DNA from: Bacteroidota bacterium
GTDB lineage: Bacteria > Bacteroidota > Bacteroidia > NS11-12g > UBA955
Reading direction: 5' to 3'
Length of the DNA: 64,000 bases
Assembly: GCA_016787485.1 (NCBI GenBank)
Contig: JAEUUL010000032.1
Location: forward strand, 1 to 64,000
The notes beneath the pieces were generated by a model, which was not told the origin of the DNA, did no database searches, and saw only the letters and a program-made list of their open reading frames with translations. The number at the start of each line of letters is the position of its first letter. The first letter of the stretch is position 1. This document shows positions 61,339 to 64,000 of this stretch, one piece after another. A program made the translations under genes and the position numbers.

Positions 61339-62829
61339 ATGGGGGTTCGTGGTTTTGGTTTGCTGTTTCTTGCCATCAAAGGCTGTCTCCCATTGCGGGC
61401 TCAGCATTTTGCGCAGATCGCAAACGGCCATTACTCCGGAGTGCATGCCGCAAAAATCAACCCGGCATTTACTGCATACTCCCATTGGAACTGGCATGTA
61501 AACCTTATTGGTGCATGGGGTAATGTAAACAACAACTACCTGACCCTGCGCCTGCCGTACTCTGCTTATAAGTTCATCAACAACGGCATGCCTGCCAGGT
61601 ACAAAAGCGAACAGGGCTACCCTACCTGGGATAGCAGTTACCTGCGGGAAAAGCTCAATGGCAGACCCAAACATGTGGCGGCCTCTGCCATGTTATATGC
61701 TCCATCTTTTGTCATCCGTGTGAAGAAAAATTGGCAAATCGGGCTTGTTAATGACATACAGGTACAAGGCAGGATTGCCGGTGTGAGTGAGAATCTTGCG
61801 CATGCCTTATACAAAGAAATGGATACGGCCAAAGGCGCCTTCAATCTCTTCATCCGGGATGCAGGCAATACAAACAAACTGCACAAAATGACTGTCTCTG
61901 CAAACGCCTGGGCTACCATTGGACTGAATATCAGCAGAGACCTGGCACTGGATCACAAACGTCACCTGCTCACCGGTATCACATTGAAAAGAGCTGTTGG
62001 ACTTGGTGGTGCATACTTTCAAAGCGACCCGGTCACCGTGCATATTATAAACAGTGACTCTGTTTCACTGGATAAAACCGGTGTAAGGTACGCCTCATAT
62101 GGTGGGCGCAGCGCACGGGGTACAGGTGCAGACCTGGGAATAGGCTATGTATACCACAAAAAGGAATGGCAACAGGCAGGAGGATACAAAGACAGACACA
62201 CGCTGTACAAATATAAATTCGGGCTGGCATTGCTGGACGTGGGAAGCATTTTGTACCGAAATGCAGATATCACAGATATCAGTAATCCCAGTACCATCGG
62301 CTGGCGGATATCAGCGGAACAAAGCCGCTACCAGAATGCAGAGCCCGGCTATGGGTTGCTTGATTCGGTACTGAATCGCCTGCCAAATTACAAGCGGTAC
62401 ACAGAGAACCGGCGCATCGGTCTGCCCACTCGCCTTGCACTGAGTGCCGATTACCAGATAAAGCCCCATTGGTTTGTCAATGCTCAGGTGGTGCAGAGTC
62501 TGCGCAGCCGTTACAGCATTCATGCCAGGCATGCATCCTACCTCATGCTGGCACCCCGTTTTGAATCGGAGTGGCTGGAGGTATCGCTGCCTTTGCTGCT
62601 GGAATACGATTACCGTGCTTTCAGGGCAGGGGCTTCTGTACGGATAGGCTGGCTGTATCTGGGCACCAACAGCTTGTACAGCTTTATCAATACCCGCCGG
62701 CTCCGTGATGCTGATTTTTTCATCGGTATTTCCTTTGGCAACCTCCCCGGAAAATGGCTGGAAAGGGTTTTGAAGGAAAAATACAGGAATAAAAAACCCA
62801 ATTCACGGCAGGACTGCGAAAAGTTGTAA
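61339..62829 (+). CDS. DUF5723 outer membrane protein, 496 aa
   Basis: Signal peptide (MGVRGFGLLFLAIKGCLPLRA), then the DUF5723 family start (HYSGVHAAKINPAFTAYSHWNWHVNLIGAWGNVNNNYLTLRLPYS) and a barrel-like remainder with TYY-type strands. The family is common in Bacteroidota and predicted to lie in the outer membrane; function unknown. The start at 61339 is preferred over an in-frame start at 61219 that would begin inside repeat copy 2 and lack a signal peptide. Confidence 0.85.
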   Translation: MGVRGFGLLFLAIKGCLPLRAQHFAQIANGHYSGVHAAKINPAFTAYSHWNWHVNLIGAWGNVNNNYLTLRLPYSAYKFINNGMPARYKSEQGYPTWDSSYLREKLNGRPKHVAASAMLYAPSFVIRVKKNWQIGLVNDIQVQGRIAGVSENLAHALYKEMDTAKGAFNLFIRDAGNTNKLHKMTVSANAWATIGLNISRDLALDHKRHLLTGITLKRAVGLGGAYFQSDPVTVHIINSDSVSLDKTGVRYASYGGRSARGTGADLGIGYVYHKKEWQQAGGYKDRHTLYKYKFGLALLDVGSILYRNADITDISNPSTIGWRISAEQSRYQNAEPGYGLLDSVLNRLPNYKRYTENRRIGLPTRLALSADYQIKPHWFVNAQVVQSLRSRYSIHARHASYLMLAPRFESEWLEVSLPLLLEYDYRAFRAGASVRIGWLYLGTNSLYSFINTRRLRDADFFIGISFGNLPGKWLERVLKEKYRNKKPNSRQDCEKL

Positions 62830-62905
62830 CCTCATTTGGTCTGAAATTACATACAGATTGCCAAAGAATTGACTGAAATTCACATTACAGGTCGATTTTT
62901 GCAGC

Positions 62906-64000
62906 ATGAAGATATGGATACTAACGGGTGTGGCAGCAACCGCACTCTTCTCCTTTGTGCACAGAGGCAACGATGGCGGATATCAGGCACTGAATCTGTC
63001 CTATATGGACCGCAGTGTGAATCCCGCCGATGATTTCTACAACTATGTCAACGGCAGTTGGATGAAAAATGCGGTAATTCCCTCCGACCGTGGCCGTTGG
63101 GGCGCATTTGAGCAACTGGGTAAGCTGGCCGATTCTCAGTCGCTGGCCGTACTTGAAGAAGCCTTGCACTCCGGCAAATACGGACCTGAAACCGACCAGG
63201 GAAAAGCAGTGGCACTGTACGCAAGTGTAATGGATACCTTAACACGGAATAAACTGGGTACCAAACCACTTTTGGAAGATTTAAAGGCAGTGAAAAAGGT
63301 GAAAAACATGAAATCCTTGTCTGCATTGTTGCAGAAACAAATGGCCACCGGAGACTGTGCCTTCTTCAATATTGGGGTATCTGCCGATGCCAAAAACAGT
63401 GATAAAAATGCCGTGTATCTTGGAACCGCAGGACTGGGTCTGCCAGACCGGGATTATTACCTGAAAACCGATGAGAAGTCCGCAGAGAAGCAGGAGAAAT
63501 ACCGCGCATTTGTTGCCAATATGTTGCGGGAATTCGGCTTCTCCGCTTCCGATGCAAAAAATGCAGCCACACGCATATACGAGTTGGAAAAGGCACTGGC
63601 AACACCTATGCTGACCAAAGAGCAACGCCGCAATCCTGAAATCCAGTACAATCCTTATTCCACGGGTGCTGCTGCAGGGTTGCTCAGCCAGGTCAGTATT
63701 CCCGGCTGTATGGCGGCCATAGCTCTCAGCCCGGATACAGTGATTGTATCAGAGCCGGAATACTTTAAAACACTCAATACCCTCATCCAGAAGGACCGCC
63801 TTTCCGACCTGAAATTGCTGATGCAATGGAGTCTGATACGGAATGCAGCCGGCACACTTTCTATGCCCATAGAAAGATTGTCTTTTGACTTTTACGGCCG
63901 TTATCTGCGGGGCACACCTGCCCAGCGTCCGCTGAAGGAGAGAGCCCTTGCCACAGTGAACCGCACCCTGGGAGAAGCCCTTGGAAAATTGTATGTAGAC
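62906..64000 (+). CDS. M13-family metallopeptidase (neprilysin-like), N-terminal part, cut by window edge
   Basis: Open from an ATG at 62906 to the window edge (365 codons, no stop). Signal peptide, then the M13 N-terminal domain (NLSYMDRSVNPADDFYNYVNGSWMKNAVIPSDRGRWGAFEQL at about 30-70; LGTAGLGLPDRDYYL). The zinc motif HExxH lies beyond the edge. Such enzymes cut peptides outside the cytoplasm. A GATTTTTG sequence, one base from the -7 motif, lies just upstream. Confidence 0.9.
   Translation, partial: MKIWILTGVAATALFSFVHRGNDGGYQALNLSYMDRSVNPADDFYNYVNGSWMKNAVIPSDRGRWGAFEQLGKLADSQSLAVLEEALHSGKYGPETDQGKAVALYASVMDTLTRNKLGTKPLLEDLKAVKKVKNMKSLSALLQKQMATGDCAFFNIGVSADAKNSDKNAVYLGTAGLGLPDRDYYLKTDEKSAEKQEKYRAFVANMLREFGFSASDAKNAATRIYELEKALATPMLTKEQRRNPEIQYNPYSTGAAAGLLSQVSIPGCMAAIALSPDTVIVSEPEYFKTLNTLIQKDRLSDLKLLMQWSLIRNAAGTLSMPIERLSFDFYGRYLRGTPAQRPLKERALATVNRTLGEALGKLYVD

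Overview
The window is a gene-dense piece of a Bacteroidota chromosome, probably of the Chitinophagales/Sphingobacteriia type. The evidence is several type IX secretion (T9SS) cargo proteins with type A or type B C-terminal sorting domains, a PorP/SprF protein, a TonB-dependent receptor with an N-terminal carboxypeptidase-like domain, DUF3098, DUF3127, DUF4159 and DUF5723 proteins, and repeated TAnnTTTG (-7) promoter elements just upstream of start codons. No tRNA, rRNA, CRISPR array or complete insertion sequence was found.

Layout. 1-9.8 kb (mostly minus strand): a partial FAD-dependent oxidoreductase, an unknown exported protein, purL, a TonB-dependent receptor with a TPR protein, and a PKD-rich type B T9SS cargo. 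9.9-14.2 kb (minus): a PolB-like 3'-5' exonuclease, a DUF4139 lipoprotein, a small protein with a Tudor/SH3-like start, a cold-shock protein and an MFS transporter. 14.3-16.7 kb (plus): an A+T-rich cassette of a 59-codon ORF, a bacterial GRAS-domain methyltransferase-like protein and a HisC-like aminotransferase. It lies between the divergent MFS transporter and a tripartite RND pump (adaptor, pump, TolC; 17.0-22.4 kb). 22.4-25.5 kb: a GNAT acetyltransferase, two small membrane proteins and a lipoprotein with a possible papain-like domain. 25.6-30.5 kb: ftsX, DUF3098, uppP, DUF4159, a lipid kinase and nnrD. 30.5-37.7 kb (minus): a SprF-SPOR fusion with its type B cargo, a LysR HTH-only fragment, DUF3127, a MacB-type permease and a DtxR-family regulator. 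38.0-41.7 kb: an Mrr-like nuclease, a methyltransferase, a seven-repeat type A T9SS cargo and an isolated 70-aa peptide gene with its own promoter and terminator. 41.7-48.8 kb: tamB diverging from tsaD, meaB and an FMN reductase. 48.8-53.1 kb (minus): an apparent three-gene operon of ECF sigma factor, trans-envelope anti-sigma-like/beta-barrel protein and type A T9SS cargo. 53.2-64 kb: a DEAD-box helicase, a fatty acid desaturase, a BamA/TamA-like barrel preceded by a 26-codon ORF, a glycine-rich exported protein, a fused E1 alpha/beta 2-oxoacid dehydrogenase, a lipoprotein, a pair of intergenic repeats, a DUF5723 protein and the start of an M13 metallopeptidase.

Most genes are housekeeping or envelope genes. 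The parts that look least ordinary are the GRAS/aminotransferase/small-ORF cassette flanked by exporters, the sigma/anti-sigma-barrel/T9SS-cargo operon, the stand-alone 70-aa peptide gene, and the very short mRNA leaders implied by the promoter positions. These short leaders also help to choose unusual start codons (GTG, TTG) in this stretch. All functional statements come from reading motifs by eye; no database search was run.
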